A stretch of 64,000 nucleotides of DNA from Roseicyclus persicicus (GCF_012395815.1 NZ_JAAZQQ010000004.1:248001-312000); one strand, 5' to 3'; shown: positions 17,653 to 26,094, numbered from the stretch's first letter. The notes: generated from the sequence alone by a model not told the origin. A program made the numbers and translations.

Positions 17653-18408
17653 ATGTCGGACCGCCCCCGGATACGCCTCTTTGTAGACCAGCCCTTGCGC
17701 GCGGGGCAAACGGTCGACCTGTCGCGGGAGCAGGCGAATTACCTGTTCAACGTGATGCGGCTGGGGCCGGGCGATGCCGTGGCGCTGTTCAACGGGCGCG
17801 ACGGTGAATGGCGGGCCGTGGTGGAGGCCGCCGGCAAGCGCGGCGGGCAGCTGCTGTGCGAGGCGCAGACGGCGCCGCTGCAGCCGCCGCCGGACCTGTG
17901 GCTCCTGTTCGCGCCGATCAAGAAGGCGCGCACGGATTTCATCGTCGAGAAGGCGGTGGAGATGGGGGCGTCGCGCATCCTGCCGGTGCAGACCGACTTC
18001 ACCAACGCCGAGCGCACCCGGCAGGACCGGCTGCAGGCCCATGCCGTCGAGGCGGCGGAACAGTGCGGCGCGACCGTGGTGCCGCCGGTCGAGGCGCTGC
18101 GCAAGCTCGACGCGGTGCTGGCGGCCTGGCCCGGGGACCGCCGCCTGATCCTTTGCGACGAGGCCGAGGCCGGCAGCTCCGCGGCTCTGCCGAGCCTTGT
18201 CGCGGACCCGGGCGATGACGTCCGGCCGGGCGGAGGAGCGGCCATCCTGATCGGCCCCGAAGGCGGCTTTTCCCCCGCCGAGCGCGCCCGCCTGCGCGCG
18301 CTGCCCTTCGTCACGATCCTGCCCCTCGGCCCCCGCATCCTGCGGGCCGATACCGCCGCCGTCGCCGCGCTGGCGCTGGTGCAGGCCACGCTGGGCGACT
18401 GGCGATGA
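17653..18408 (+). CDS. rsmE: 16S rRNA m3U1498 methyltransferase
   Basis: 251-residue SPOUT-class methyltransferase that modifies U1498 in the decoding region of 16S rRNA. N-terminal PUA-like part (RIRLFVDQPL, LSREQANYLFNVMRLGPGDAV) and C-terminal knot domain with KKARTDFIVEKAVEMGA, ILIGPEGGFSPAE and LPLGPRILRADTAAVAAL. Divergent from ubiA across 12 bp. Its stop overlaps the next gene start (ATGA). Confidence 0.95.
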   Translation: MSDRPRIRLFVDQPLRAGQTVDLSREQANYLFNVMRLGPGDAVALFNGRDGEWRAVVEAAGKRGGQLLCEAQTAPLQPPPDLWLLFAPIKKARTDFIVEKAVEMGASRILPVQTDFTNAERTRQDRLQAHAVEAAEQCGATVVPPVEALRKLDAVLAAWPGDRRLILCDEAEAGSSAALPSLVADPGDDVRPGGGAAILIGPEGGFSPAERARLRALPFVTILPLGPRILRADTAAVAALALVQATLGDWR

Positions 18409-18926
18409 GCGGCTTTCTCCGCCCCGAGGCCGCCGCCGTCCTGCGGCGCTGGCGCGAGGTGATCGCCGCCCTCGGCCTCGTCGCGCTGGGCCTCTGGATC
18501 GCCACCAGCCCCGGCCCGGTCCTGCAGGGCGCGGGCTACGTGCTGGCCGCGCTGGCCGCGATCGCCCTCGTCCCGGCGATCCGCCGCGCGCGCTTCGCCC
18601 CGGGCGGGCAGGGGCCGGGCGTGGTGCGGGTGGTCGAGGGGCGCATCCTCTACATGGGCCCGGTGACGGGCGGCGCGGTGTCGGTGCGCGAACTGACCTC
18701 GCTGTCGCTGCGCCGCGACGAGGACGGCCGCGCCGCCTGGGTGCTGACCGAGCCCGGCCAGCTTCTGGTGATTCCCGTCGACGCCGCGGGGGCCGAGGCG
18801 CTGTTCGACGCCTTCACCGCCTTGCCGGGCCTCGGCGCCCAGCGCCTGCTGTCCGCGCGCCAGTCGGTGCGGACGGGCACACAGACCCTGTGGCGGCGGC
18901 AGACCGTTCCCGCCTTGACAGAGTGA
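18405..18926 (+). CDS. Conserved membrane protein of unknown function
   Basis: 173 residues. Two adjacent hydrophobic helices at about residues 18-56 (VIAALGLVALGLWIAT, VLAALAAIALVP) are followed by a soluble domain of alternating strands (VVRVVEGRILYMGPVTGG, VSVRELTSLSL, WVLTEPGQLLVIPVDAAGAEALFDAF) that looks like a PH-like or small beta-barrel fold. Coupled to rsmE by a 4-nt overlap. I do not recognise a named family. A TTGACA at 18915-18920 inside its last codons could serve gshA, but no good -10 follows. Confidence 0.8.
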   Translation: MSGFLRPEAAAVLRRWREVIAALGLVALGLWIATSPGPVLQGAGYVLAALAAIALVPAIRRARFAPGGQGPGVVRVVEGRILYMGPVTGGAVSVRELTSLSLRRDEDGRAAWVLTEPGQLLVIPVDAAGAEALFDAFTALPGLGAQRLLSARQSVRTGTQTLWRRQTVPALTE

Positions 18927-18980
18927 CCCCACCGGGCCACGTCTCGGCCCCGGTGATCCTGAGCGCGGAAGAAGACCCCC

Positions 18981-20351
18981 ATGTCCATCCCCCAGTCCGG
19001 CGGCGGCCCGATCGAGCGGTACGAGCAGCTGGCCGAATACCTCGCCTCGGGCTGCAAGCCGAAGGACCAGTGGCGCATCGGCACCGAGCACGAGAAGTTC
19101 GGCTATTGCCGCGACACGCTGCGCCCGCTGCCCTATGACGGCCCGCGCTCGATCAAGGCCGTGCTGGAGGGCCTGCGTGACCGCTTCGGCTGGGCGCCGG
19201 TGCTGGAGGGCGGCAACATCATCGGCCTGCAGAAGGGCGGCGCCAACGTCAGCCTGGAACCCGGCGGGCAGCTGGAGCTGTCGGGCGCGCCGCTCGAGAC
19301 CATCCACCAGACCTGCGACGAGGTGAACGAGCACCTGCGCGAAGTGCGCAGCGTGGCCGACGAGATCGGCGTCGGCTTCATCGGCCTCGGCGCGGCCCCG
19401 ATCTGGCGGCACGAGGACATGCCGCTGATGCCCAAGGGCCGCTACAAGCTGATGGACGGCTACATGCAGCAGGTCGGCACCATGGGCACCACCATGATGC
19501 GCCGCACCTGCACCGTGCAGGTCAACCTCGATTACGCCTCCGAGGCGGACATGGTGCAGAAGCTGCGCGTGGCGCTGGCGCTGCAACCCGTCGCCACCGC
19601 GCTTTTCGCCAATTCGCCCTTCATCGACGGCGCGCCGAACGGCCACAAGTCGTGGCGCAGCCGCGTCTGGCGCGACCTCGACGCGGCGCGGACGGGCATG
19701 TTGCCCTTCGCGTTTGACGACGGCTTCGGCTTCGACGCCTGGGTCGAGTACGCGCTCGACGTGCCGATGTACTTCGTCTACCGCGACGGCGCCTACATCA
19801 ACGCGCTCGGCCAGTCCTTCCGCGATTTTCTCAAGGGCGAGCTGCCCGCGCTGCCGGGCGAGAAGCCCACGCTCAGCGACTGGGCCGACCACCTGACCAC
19901 CCTGTTTCCCGAGGCGCGGATCAAGAAATACATCGAGATGCGCGGCGCCGATGGCGGCCCGTGGCGGCGGCTCTGCGCGCTGCCGGCCTTCTGGGTGGGG
20001 CTGATGTACGACCAGGGCGCGCTGGATGCCGCCTGGGAGTTGGCGAAGGGCTGGGATGCCGAAACCCGCGAGGCACTGCGGGTGGCGGCGTCGGTCTCCG
20101 GGCTGCAGGGGCAGGTCGGGCCGATCCGTATGCACGACCTGGCGCGCGAGGCTCTGGCGATCTCGGAGGCGGGGCTCAAGGCCCGCGCCCGGCCCGGCGC
20201 CGACGGGATGATTCCCGACGAGACCCATTTCCTGAACGCGCTGAGGGACAGCGTGGAAACCGGCCGCGTGCCCGCCGACGACCTGCTCGCCCATTACCAC
20301 GGCGACTGGGGCGGGGACCTGACGCAGGTCTACGCCGGCTACAGCTACTGA
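18981..20351 (+). CDS. gshA: Glutamate-cysteine ligase (alphaproteobacterial/plant-type)
   Basis: 456-residue enzyme of the first step of glutathione synthesis (ATP + Glu + Cys). It belongs to the plant-like GCL class: WRIGTEHEKFGY, EGGNIIGLQKGGANVSLEPGGQLELSGAP, MRRTCTVQVNLDY, FIDGAPNG, and RGADGGPWRRLCALPAFWVGL. Full length. It probably starts its own transcript; GGAAGAAG precedes ATG 18981. Presence agrees with the GST at 7.2 kb. Confidence 0.96.
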   Translation: MSIPQSGGGPIERYEQLAEYLASGCKPKDQWRIGTEHEKFGYCRDTLRPLPYDGPRSIKAVLEGLRDRFGWAPVLEGGNIIGLQKGGANVSLEPGGQLELSGAPLETIHQTCDEVNEHLREVRSVADEIGVGFIGLGAAPIWRHEDMPLMPKGRYKLMDGYMQQVGTMGTTMMRRTCTVQVNLDYASEADMVQKLRVALALQPVATALFANSPFIDGAPNGHKSWRSRVWRDLDAARTGMLPFAFDDGFGFDAWVEYALDVPMYFVYRDGAYINALGQSFRDFLKGELPALPGEKPTLSDWADHLTTLFPEARIKKYIEMRGADGGPWRRLCALPAFWVGLMYDQGALDAAWELAKGWDAETREALRVAASVSGLQGQVGPIRMHDLAREALAISEAGLKARARPGADGMIPDETHFLNALRDSVETGRVPADDLLAHYHGDWGGDLTQVYAGYSY

Positions 20352-20461
20352 GCGCGGGCGCGCGGCACGCGGAATTCCCGCGACAGGCGCGCCGCGCGGG
20401 CGTATCATGGCGGAACGCGGGACGCAGGTTGGCTGCGCCCCGACGTTGGAGCCTTCCGATC

Positions 20462-20806
20462 ATGTCCGATACCAAGACGCCGACGCTGCGCGACGGCGAC
20501 ATCCGCACGCGTCGGGTCAGCCGGCGCCGCCTGCTCGGCACCGCGGCCGGGGGCGGGGCGCTCACGCTCGGGCTGCTTGCCGGCGGGCGCGGGGCGATGG
20601 CGCAGTCCGGGCCCACCGACAGCGACACCGGTGCCTGCGCCGATCCGGCGGGCTACGGCCGGGCCGGGGTTCTCACCGGGCTGACCGACGCCGACAGCGG
20701 CGCGTCCTGCGATCCGGCCGGGGGCGGGCGCTGGGGCTCGGGCCTCACCGATTCCGACGGCGGCGCGCTGGCCGATCAGGCCGGCAACGGCCGTCGCGGC
20801 AGCTGA
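20462..20806 (+). CDS. Tat-exported protein with three 16-residue repeats
   Basis: 114 residues. A twin-arginine signal (SRRRLLGTAAGGG at about 20-32, then a hydrophobic run to AMAQ at 45-48) directs export. The mature part is almost only three copies of a 16-residue unit, TDxDxGAxxDxAGxGR, at residues 52-67, 75-90 and 96-111, separated by short Gly/Leu linkers. The regular Asp spacing resembles a divalent-metal-binding repeat, but it is not the RTX nonapeptide. Two Cys occur (C59, C83). Function unknown. It is monocistronic and convergent with the DUF805 gene. Confidence 0.82.
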   Translation: MSDTKTPTLRDGDIRTRRVSRRRLLGTAAGGGALTLGLLAGGRGAMAQSGPTDSDTGACADPAGYGRAGVLTGLTDADSGASCDPAGGGRWGSGLTDSDGGALADQAGNGRRGS

Positions 20807-20818
20807 GCCGGGGCGCCG

Positions 20819-20848
20819 GGCGGCCGGCCGCGGGACGGCCCGGCCGCC
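20819..20848. terminator. Hairpin between convergent genes
   Basis: 9-bp perfect stem GGCGGCCGG (20819-20827) and CCGGCCGCC (20840-20848), loop 12 nt, filling the gap between the Tat-protein stop and the DUF805 stop. No T-run on either side, so any termination would be weak or Rho-assisted. Confidence 0.5.
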
Positions 20849-21523
20849 TCAGGCCTTCTGGATGCTCGGCAGCACGTGCTTGCGGTAGTAGTCGCGGATC
20901 TCGGCCTTGCGCTGGGCGGCGACGGCCGCCTGGTCCGCGGGCTCCAGCCGCGTGGCGAAGGCGGGGTGGTCGGGTTCGCGGCGCCTGCGGCCCGGCACCG
21001 GGTCGGGGCCGAAGCGGTTGTCGCCCGCCGTGCCGGGCAGGCACAGGACCACGAGGAACCAGAGGTTGGCCAGCAGCGGCACCACGGCCAGCATCAGCAG
21101 GATCGGCAGCGCCGCCGATGCGCCCGCACCGGCCACGCCGAGGAAGAGCGCCGCCACCACCGCGCCGACCGAGACCACGAGCGGCATGAAGATGAACCAG
21201 CCGCTGCGGTCGGTGTCGTGCAGGCGGCGCACCGTCACCGAAAGCTGGGGCAGCCAGCCCAGGACGAACGCCGCCAGCACGGCCGCGCCGACATAGGGCA
21301 GGACATCGGCGTCCACCGCCGCCAGGTCCTTGAAGGCCGCGGGGTCGTCCAACCTGAACATCAGCGCCGGGTCGCCGGCGAGGTAGGCCCCCAGCCCGAC
21401 CTGCAGGCCGACACCCACGAGCGTCAGGAACAGGGCGAACCACCAGTATTCCGCCCGCCGGGCGCGGCCTGAGAAGTTCAACATGTTGCGGTAGCAGCTG
21501 CCGATAGCGCGGATCGGTCCCAT
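20849..21523 (-). CDS. DUF805 family membrane protein
   Basis: 224-residue inner-membrane protein. Start MGPIRAIGSCYRNMLNFSGRARRAEYWWF carries the DUF805 hallmark FSGRARRAEYWWF (about residues 17-29), and VRRLHDTDRSGWF is the second hallmark. Four to five membrane helices are visible, followed by a charged cytoplasmic tail of about 60 residues that is longer than in most members. Function unknown. ATG 21523 has GAGGAG immediately adjacent. Confidence 0.88.
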   Translation of the reverse strand: MGPIRAIGSCYRNMLNFSGRARRAEYWWFALFLTLVGVGLQVGLGAYLAGDPALMFRLDDPAAFKDLAAVDADVLPYVGAAVLAAFVLGWLPQLSVTVRRLHDTDRSGWFIFMPLVVSVGAVVAALFLGVAGAGASAALPILLMLAVVPLLANLWFLVVLCLPGTAGDNRFGPDPVPGRRRREPDHPAFATRLEPADQAAVAAQRKAEIRDYYRKHVLPSIQKA

Positions 21524-21607
21524 CTCCTCGTACCCTCTCTGGCCTGACACTCCGACGGATGGACGGAGCGTCGCGCGCAATGATGGCCGAAGCTGGGCGG
21601 GTTCGGG

Positions 21608-21628
21608 AAAAAGCCGGGATGGCCCGGC
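21608..21628 (-). terminator. Rho-independent terminator after plsY
   Basis: On the minus strand: stem GCCGGG/CCCGGC (21623-21628 with 21613-21618), loop CCAT, then TTTTTC (21608-21612). It lies 8 bp beyond the plsY stop and closes the six-gene pyrB-plsY operon. Confidence 0.8.
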
Positions 21629-21635
21629 GCCCCGG

Positions 21636-22247
21636 TCAGGACTTGCGGCCGATCCGCGGCTCGGTCCCGGCGACCAGGCGGCGGATGTTGGCCTCGTGGC
21701 GCAGCAGGATCAGGACGGCGAGCAGGACGAGGAGCAGGACCGCGTCGCCCCGCCCCAGCAGGAACGCCCAGACGGGGCTCAGGGCCGCGGCGACCAGCGC
21801 GGACAGCGACGAGATCCGCGTCACCGCCGCCACGGCGGCCCAGGTCGCGCAGGCGGCCAGCCCCACCGGCCAGGCCAGCGCCAGCAGCGTGCCGAGGAAG
21901 GTCGCCACCCCCTTGCCGCCGCGGAACCCCAGGAACACCGGGTAGCAATGCCCGAGGAACGCCGCGAAGCCCGCCACCTGCGCCGCGTCCTCGCCCAGCG
22001 TGGCGCGGGCGACCAGAACGGCGATGCCGCCCTTGCCGGCGTCCAGCACCAGCGTCAGGAAGGCCGCCAGCTTGTTGCCCGTGCGCAGCACGTTGGTGGC
22101 CCCGATGTTGCCCGAGCCGATCTTGCGCAGGTCGCCCAGCCCGAACAGCCGCGCCATCACGATCCCGAAGGGCACCGAGCCTAGCAGGTAGGCGGCCAGC
22201 GCGGTCAGGCCCAGCAGGGCGGGCGCGGTCTCCAGCGCGGGGATCAT
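21636..22247 (-). CDS. plsY: Acyl-phosphate:glycerol-3-phosphate acyltransferase
   Basis: 203-residue membrane enzyme that makes lysophosphatidate from acyl-phosphate, the first acylation in phospholipid synthesis. Motifs: AYLLGSVPFGIVMARLFGLGDLRKIGSGNIGATNVLRTG (motif 1, about residues 18-56, key GSGNxGxTN), FLGHCYPVFLGFRGGKGVATFLG (motif 2), and the C-terminal HxxNI pattern HEANIRRL. Start overlaps the stop of the dihydroorotase-like gene (ATGA); last gene of the operon, followed by a terminator. Confidence 0.96.
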   Translation of the reverse strand: MIPALETAPALLGLTALAAYLLGSVPFGIVMARLFGLGDLRKIGSGNIGATNVLRTGNKLAAFLTLVLDAGKGGIAVLVARATLGEDAAQVAGFAAFLGHCYPVFLGFRGGKGVATFLGTLLALAWPVGLAACATWAAVAAVTRISSLSALVAAALSPVWAFLLGRGDAVLLLVLLAVLILLRHEANIRRLVAGTEPRIGRKS

Positions 22248-23527
22248 CCGGCCATCTCCTGCACCCGGTCGAACACCACCGCGCCGTCGACCCAGGTGCG
22301 CAGCACGCGGCCCTGCATCCGCTGCCCGTCGAAGGGCGTGTTCTTGGATTTGGAGTGGAGCGCGAAGCGGTCGAGGATGTAGGGGACGTCCGGGTCGAAC
22401 AGCACGAGGTCGGCGGGCGCGCCCACCGACAGCCGCCCGGCGTCGAGCCCGAGCCGCCGCGCCGGGTTCAGCGCCAGCGCGCGGAACAGCTCGGGCAGGC
22501 TCAGCGCCTCGGCGTGGTAGAGGCGCAGCGCCGCGGGCAGGAGCGTTTCCAGCGCCACCGCGCCGGATGCCGCCGCCTCGAAGGGCAGGCGCTTGCTTTC
22601 CTCATCCTGCGGCGTGTGCATGGAGCAGATGATGTCGATCAGACCCTCGCGCACCGCCTCGACCATCGCCACCCGGTCGGTCTCGTCCCTCAGCGGCGGC
22701 TTGACCTTGAAGAAGGTGCGGTAGTTGCCGACGTCGAGCGCGTTCAGCGTCAGGTGGTGGATCGACACGCCCGCCGTCACGTCCAGCCCCGCGGCCTTGG
22801 CGCGGGCCAGCGCGGGCAGGGCGGCGACCGTCGTCACCTGGTCGGCGTGGTAGCGGACGCCCGTCATCTCCACCAGCGCGAGGTCGCGCTCAAGCCCCAT
22901 GCGCTCGGCCATGGGCGACACCGCCGGCAGCCCCTTGAGCGAGGCGAACTTGCCCGCGGTCACCGTCGCGCCCGCCGACAGCCCCGGCTCCTGCGGGTGG
23001 CCGACGATCAGCGCGCCGAGGGACCGGGCATAGGTCATGCAGCGCGACAGCACCTTGGTGTCGGTGGCCACCGCGTCGCCGTCGGTGAAGGCGACCGCGC
23101 CGGCGTCCAGCAGGAACCCGATCTCGGTCATCTCGCGGCCCGCGCGCGCCTTGGTCAGCGCCGCCATCGGCCGCACCTTGACCCGCGCGTCGTCGCGGGC
23201 GCGGCGGTTCACGAATTCCAGCACCTCGGGCGTGTCGATGGGCGTCGCCGTGTCAGGGCGCGTGACCATGGTGGTCACCCCGCCCGCCGCCGCCGCGCGG
23301 CCCGCGGTGCGGAAGCTTTCCTTGTGCCGCTCGCCCGGCTCGCCGACCTTGACGCCGATGTCCACGATCCCGGGCGCGAGGCAGGCGCCGCCGCAGTCGA
23401 TGCCGCCCGCGCGGGGGCCGGCGCCGGTCTCGGCGATGCGCCCGCCCTCGATGCGGAGCCAGCCCTCGGTGACTGTCCCCGCCTCGGGGTCGACCAGCCG
23501 TGCGTTCCTGAGCAGCGCGTTCGTCAT
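22244..23527 (-). CDS. Dihydroorotase homologue lacking metal ligands (PyrC'-like)
   Basis: 427-residue amidohydrolase-fold protein of the class I dihydroorotase family. The catalytic signatures are degraded: the DxHxH metal motif reads D56-I-G-V-K60, the following LREPG reads VGEPG, MPNT reads RPDT, and the last ligand region DHAPH reads SMHTPQ. It should therefore be inactive. In Pseudomonas a similar inactive PyrC' is needed to assemble aspartate carbamoyltransferase, and here it is in the pyrB operon, so a structural role is likely. An active dihydroorotase is expected elsewhere. Overlaps its neighbours by 4 nt on both sides. Confidence 0.9.
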   Translation of the reverse strand: MTNALLRNARLVDPEAGTVTEGWLRIEGGRIAETGAGPRAGGIDCGGACLAPGIVDIGVKVGEPGERHKESFRTAGRAAAAGGVTTMVTRPDTATPIDTPEVLEFVNRRARDDARVKVRPMAALTKARAGREMTEIGFLLDAGAVAFTDGDAVATDTKVLSRCMTYARSLGALIVGHPQEPGLSAGATVTAGKFASLKGLPAVSPMAERMGLERDLALVEMTGVRYHADQVTTVAALPALARAKAAGLDVTAGVSIHHLTLNALDVGNYRTFFKVKPPLRDETDRVAMVEAVREGLIDIICSMHTPQDEESKRLPFEAAASGAVALETLLPAALRLYHAEALSLPELFRALALNPARRLGLDAGRLSVGAPADLVLFDPDVPYILDRFALHSKSKNTPFDGQRMQGRVLRTWVDGAVVFDRVQEMAG

Positions 23528-24132
23528 TCCGTCCCGTCCCCTTCCGTGCGCCGCAGCGCCGCGCGGCGGTCGCGCATCATCCGCCAGACCCTGCGCGCCT
23601 CGGCGATGCGGCGGAACCCCGTCTGCGTCGTCCCGTCCCGCACCATCCGGTGTCGGCTCCGCCGCGTCGCCGCCACCGGCGCGGGGTAGGACAGCGCGGA
23701 GCTTGCGAAGAGCACGTCGCCCGGCTCCCCGTCCACCAGGTCGAGCGACTCGATATCCGCCAGCCGCCAGCTCTGCAGCCGCCGCCGCCCGAGGATGTCG
23801 GTGGCGACAAAGGCGGTGCGGTCGGTCAGCGTGTACCATGTGCCCGCGCGCACCATCGCGTCCCAGACGACGTGGCCCGCCAGCATGTAGAGCCCGATGG
23901 CCAGGAACGGCAGCCCCGACATCGGGAACAGGACCATCAGCGGCCCGCCGATCTCGCTGAGGATGGCGACCGCCATGCAGATCCAGAACAGCGAGAACAG
24001 GGTGAAGAAGATGCCGATGGGCAGGCGGCCGCCGATCATGTCGCGCCAGCGGAGGCCGCGCACCGGCTGGCCCTGCCACAGGATCGTCTCGCCCGGTTCC
24101 AGCAGCCCGTCCCAGCCCGCCCCTTGCGTCAT
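23524..24132 (-). CDS. Membrane protein with PH-like domain, pyrB operon
   Basis: 202 residues. The N-terminus WDGLLEPGETILWQGQP is the usual lead-in of bacterial PH-domain membrane proteins. Two membrane helices at about residues 38-58 and 65-86 are followed by WYTLTDRTAFVATDILGRRRLQSWRLADIESLDLV, which resembles the bPH strand pattern (YxLTDxR). A very basic tail (RHRMVRDGTT to RRAALRRTEG) ends the protein. Function unknown. ATGA overlaps with both neighbours imply tight co-translation with the dihydroorotase homologue and plsY. Confidence 0.83.
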   Translation of the reverse strand: MTQGAGWDGLLEPGETILWQGQPVRGLRWRDMIGGRLPIGIFFTLFSLFWICMAVAILSEIGGPLMVLFPMSGLPFLAIGLYMLAGHVVWDAMVRAGTWYTLTDRTAFVATDILGRRRLQSWRLADIESLDLVDGEPGDVLFASSALSYPAPVAATRRSRHRMVRDGTTQTGFRRIAEARRVWRMMRDRRAALRRTEGDGTE

Positions 24133-24581
24133 GCCTGCCCCCGCGCGGCGTCGATCCGGGCCTTGGTGGCCCTGGCGTCGGGTTGATACTTGAGCAGATG
24201 CTTGTCGCCGGTGACTGTCACGACCTGCACCGCCGAGAACACGGTGTTCACGGCGGCGATGTTGTCGAGCGCGATGGCCCGCCGTCCGGGCCCCAGCAGC
24301 CGCCGGTCGGTCAGGTCCCAGCGCATCCTGGTCTCGTCCGAGGCGAGGTAGAAGGCCCGCACCGAGATGGCCAGCAGCCCGCCCACCGCGCCGGTCCAGA
24401 CATGCGGGTTGCCGATCCCCCACAGGATGCCCATACCGCCCGCCATCGCGAAGGCGGCAAGCCACGCGTTCTCGCGCCAGTAGGTCGCGCGGGCGGGGTG
24501 CAGTTCGGCCAGCACCCGTTCACCCGGCTCCAGCGGCGTCTCGGGCACGAAGTCCGCGCGGGTGGAGATCGGATCGTCCAT
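24129..24581 (-). CDS. Small membrane protein with PH-like domain, pyrB operon
   Basis: 150 residues. Layout parallels the next gene: a lead-in FVPETPLEPGERVLAELHPA, two membrane helices at about 37-73, then MRWDLTDRRLLGPGRRAIALDNIAAVNTV (cited as a landmark) followed by strands to the end, again like a short bacterial PH domain. The two adjacent proteins may be paralogues or partners. Function unknown. The ATG shares one base with the preceding stop; the stop overlaps the next start by 4 nt. Confidence 0.82.
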   Translation of the reverse strand: MDDPISTRADFVPETPLEPGERVLAELHPARATYWRENAWLAAFAMAGGMGILWGIGNPHVWTGAVGGLLAISVRAFYLASDETRMRWDLTDRRLLGPGRRAIALDNIAAVNTVFSAVQVVTVTGDKHLLKYQPDARATKARIDAARGQA

Positions 24582-25084
24582 CACAGGACCACCATCAGCA
24601 GGACGAGGACCGCGACCGCCGCCGCCAGCGCCCAGAGCCACGCCTGCCCGCCGCCCCGCGCCACGGGGGGCGCGGCCGGCGCGGGCCGGGGCATGGGGGT
24701 GACGGGCGCCTTGGGCAGGTCGGCCGAATGGTCGGCGGCGCCGAGGCTCAGGGTGGCGATCAGCGTCGCCTCGCGCCCCGGCGCGGGTTCCTCAGCCAGC
24801 GCCCGCTCGGGCACCAGCAGCACGCTGCCCTTGAGCGCGTTCATGCGGCGCGCAGCCTGCGCCGGGATCGCCTCGGGCGCGAAGGCCATGGTCACGTAGT
24901 CGGTCAGGCTTATCGGCGCGATGTCGCGGACCGGGAACATCTCGATCTCGTCCGTGTCCACCTCGGCGCCCAGCCAATCGGTCAGGGGCGGCAGGTCGGG
25001 CGTCTCGCCTTGCGCCCGCGTCAGGTGGGTGTGCCGCACCGCGCTGTCGCCGTTCACCGCGAAGACGTAGAGCGCCTCGGTCAT
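24581..25084 (-). CDS. Tail-anchored protein of unknown function, pyrB operon
   Basis: 167 residues. A soluble N-terminal domain (about 1-118, [21 protein letters not shown] and [20 protein letters not shown]) is followed by a Pro/Ala linker and one C-terminal membrane helix (about 148-167, [19 protein letters not shown]), so it is anchored by its tail. No named family recognised. It directly follows pyrB with a 4-nt overlap, a position that invites a role linked to aspartate carbamoyltransferase or to the membrane proteins downstream. Confidence 0.82.
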   Translation of the reverse strand: MTEALYVFAVNGDSAVRHTHLTRAQGETPDLPPLTDWLGAEVDTDEIEMFPVRDIAPISLTDYVTMAFAPEAIPAQAARRMNALKGSVLLVPERALAEEPAPGREATLIATLSLGAADHSADLPKAPVTPMPRPAPAAPPVARGGGQAWLWALAAAVAVLVLLMVVL

Positions 25085-26031
25085 GCCGCGCCCTTCTCCC
25101 GCCGCTCCCGCAGGTTCTCGGCCAGAAGCTCCATCGCCGCCATCCGCACCGCGACGCCCATCTCGACCTGCTCCTGGATCACCGACCGGTTGATGTCGTC
25201 GGCGATGGTGCCGTCGATCTCCACGCCCCGGTTCATGGGCCCGGGGTGCATCACGATGGCGTCGGGCTTGGCGTGCGCCAGCTTTTCCGCGTTCAGGCCG
25301 AAGCGGTGGAAATATTCCCGCTCGGAGGGGATGAAGGCGCCGTCCATCCGCTCCTTCTGGAGGCGCAGCATCATCACCACGTCGGCGCCCTTCAGCCCCT
25401 CGGCCATGTCGCCGTAGACCTCGACGCCCCAGTCCGCCGCGCCCGCCGGGATCAGCGTCGGCGGCCCGATCAGCCGCACCCGGTTCTCCATCTTGCCGAG
25501 CAGGTGGATGTTCGACCGCGCCACGCGGCTGTGGGCGATGTCGCCGCAGATCGCGATGGTCAGCCGGTGCAGCCGGCCCTTGGCCCGCTTGATCGTGAGC
25601 GCATCGAGCAGCGCCTGCGTCGGGTGCTCGTGCCGCCCGTCGCCGGCGTTCAGGACCGCGCAGGTCACCTTGTCGGCGAGGAGTTTGACCGCCCCCGAAT
25701 GGGGGTGTCGCACGACGAGCAGGTCGGGGTGCATCGCGTTCAGCGTCAGCGCCGTGTCGATCAGCGTCTCGCCCTTCTTCAGGCTGGAGGCCGACATCGC
25801 CATGTTCATCACGTCCGCGCCCAGCCGCTTGCCGGCGATCTCGAAGCTCGCCTGCGTCCGCGTCGACGCCTCGAAGAACATGTTGATCTGGGTCAGCCCC
25901 TTGAGCGGCTGGCCGTGCTGCCGGCTGCCGCGCTCGGCCTCGGCATGGACGTTGGCCCGGTCCAGCAACATGCGGATCTCCAGCGGGTGGAGGTCCTCGA
26001 TCCCCAAGAGATGGGTCTGGCTGAACTTCAT
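25081..26031 (-). CDS. pyrB: Aspartate carbamoyltransferase catalytic subunit
   Basis: 316-residue enzyme of the second step of pyrimidine synthesis. Carbamoyl-phosphate loop [13 protein letters not shown], the 80s loop [10 protein letters not shown], the active-site [10 protein letters not shown] and [12 protein letters not shown], and [11 protein letters not shown] for aspartate. Length fits the catalytic chain; no pyrI is nearby. It is first in an operon with three unknown membrane genes, an inactive dihydroorotase homologue and plsY. The promoter is visible at 26061-26090. Confidence 0.97.
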   Translation of the reverse strand: MKFSQTHLLGIEDLHPLEIRMLLDRANVHAEAERGSRQHGQPLKGLTQINMFFEASTRTQASFEIAGKRLGADVMNMAMSASSLKKGETLIDTALTLNAMHPDLLVVRHPHSGAVKLLADKVTCAVLNAGDGRHEHPTQALLDALTIKRAKGRLHRLTIAICGDIAHSRVARSNIHLLGKMENRVRLIGPPTLIPAGAADWGVEVYGDMAEGLKGADVVMMLRLQKERMDGAFIPSEREYFHRFGLNAEKLAHAKPDAIVMHPGPMNRGVEIDGTIADDINRSVIQEQVEMGVAVRMAAMELLAENLRERREKGAA

Positions 26032-26060
26032 GGGCTCGCCCCGGCCGTGCGCGTTTCCCG

Positions 26061-26090
26061 CTTATAGGTGCGCCGGGCGCGCCCCGGCAA
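26061..26090 (-). promoter_or_regulatory. Putative promoter of the pyrB operon
   Basis: Minus-strand TTGCCG (26085-26090), 18-bp spacer, TATAAG (26061-26066), 30 bp before the pyrB start. The -35 overlaps a GCCGGG/CCCGGC hairpin that may end the upstream SRPBCC transcript. Confidence 0.55.
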
Positions 26091-26094
26091 GGCG

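Noticed and set aside
18915-18943. TTGACA as gshA promoter
   Set aside because: The -35 is perfect, but the bases 17-18 bp downstream (CACGTC) are not a credible -10, and it lies in the last codons of the upstream gene.
22244-23527. Calling this gene a catalytic dihydroorotase (pyrC)
   Set aside because: All visible metal ligands of the DxHxH and DHAPH motifs are replaced.
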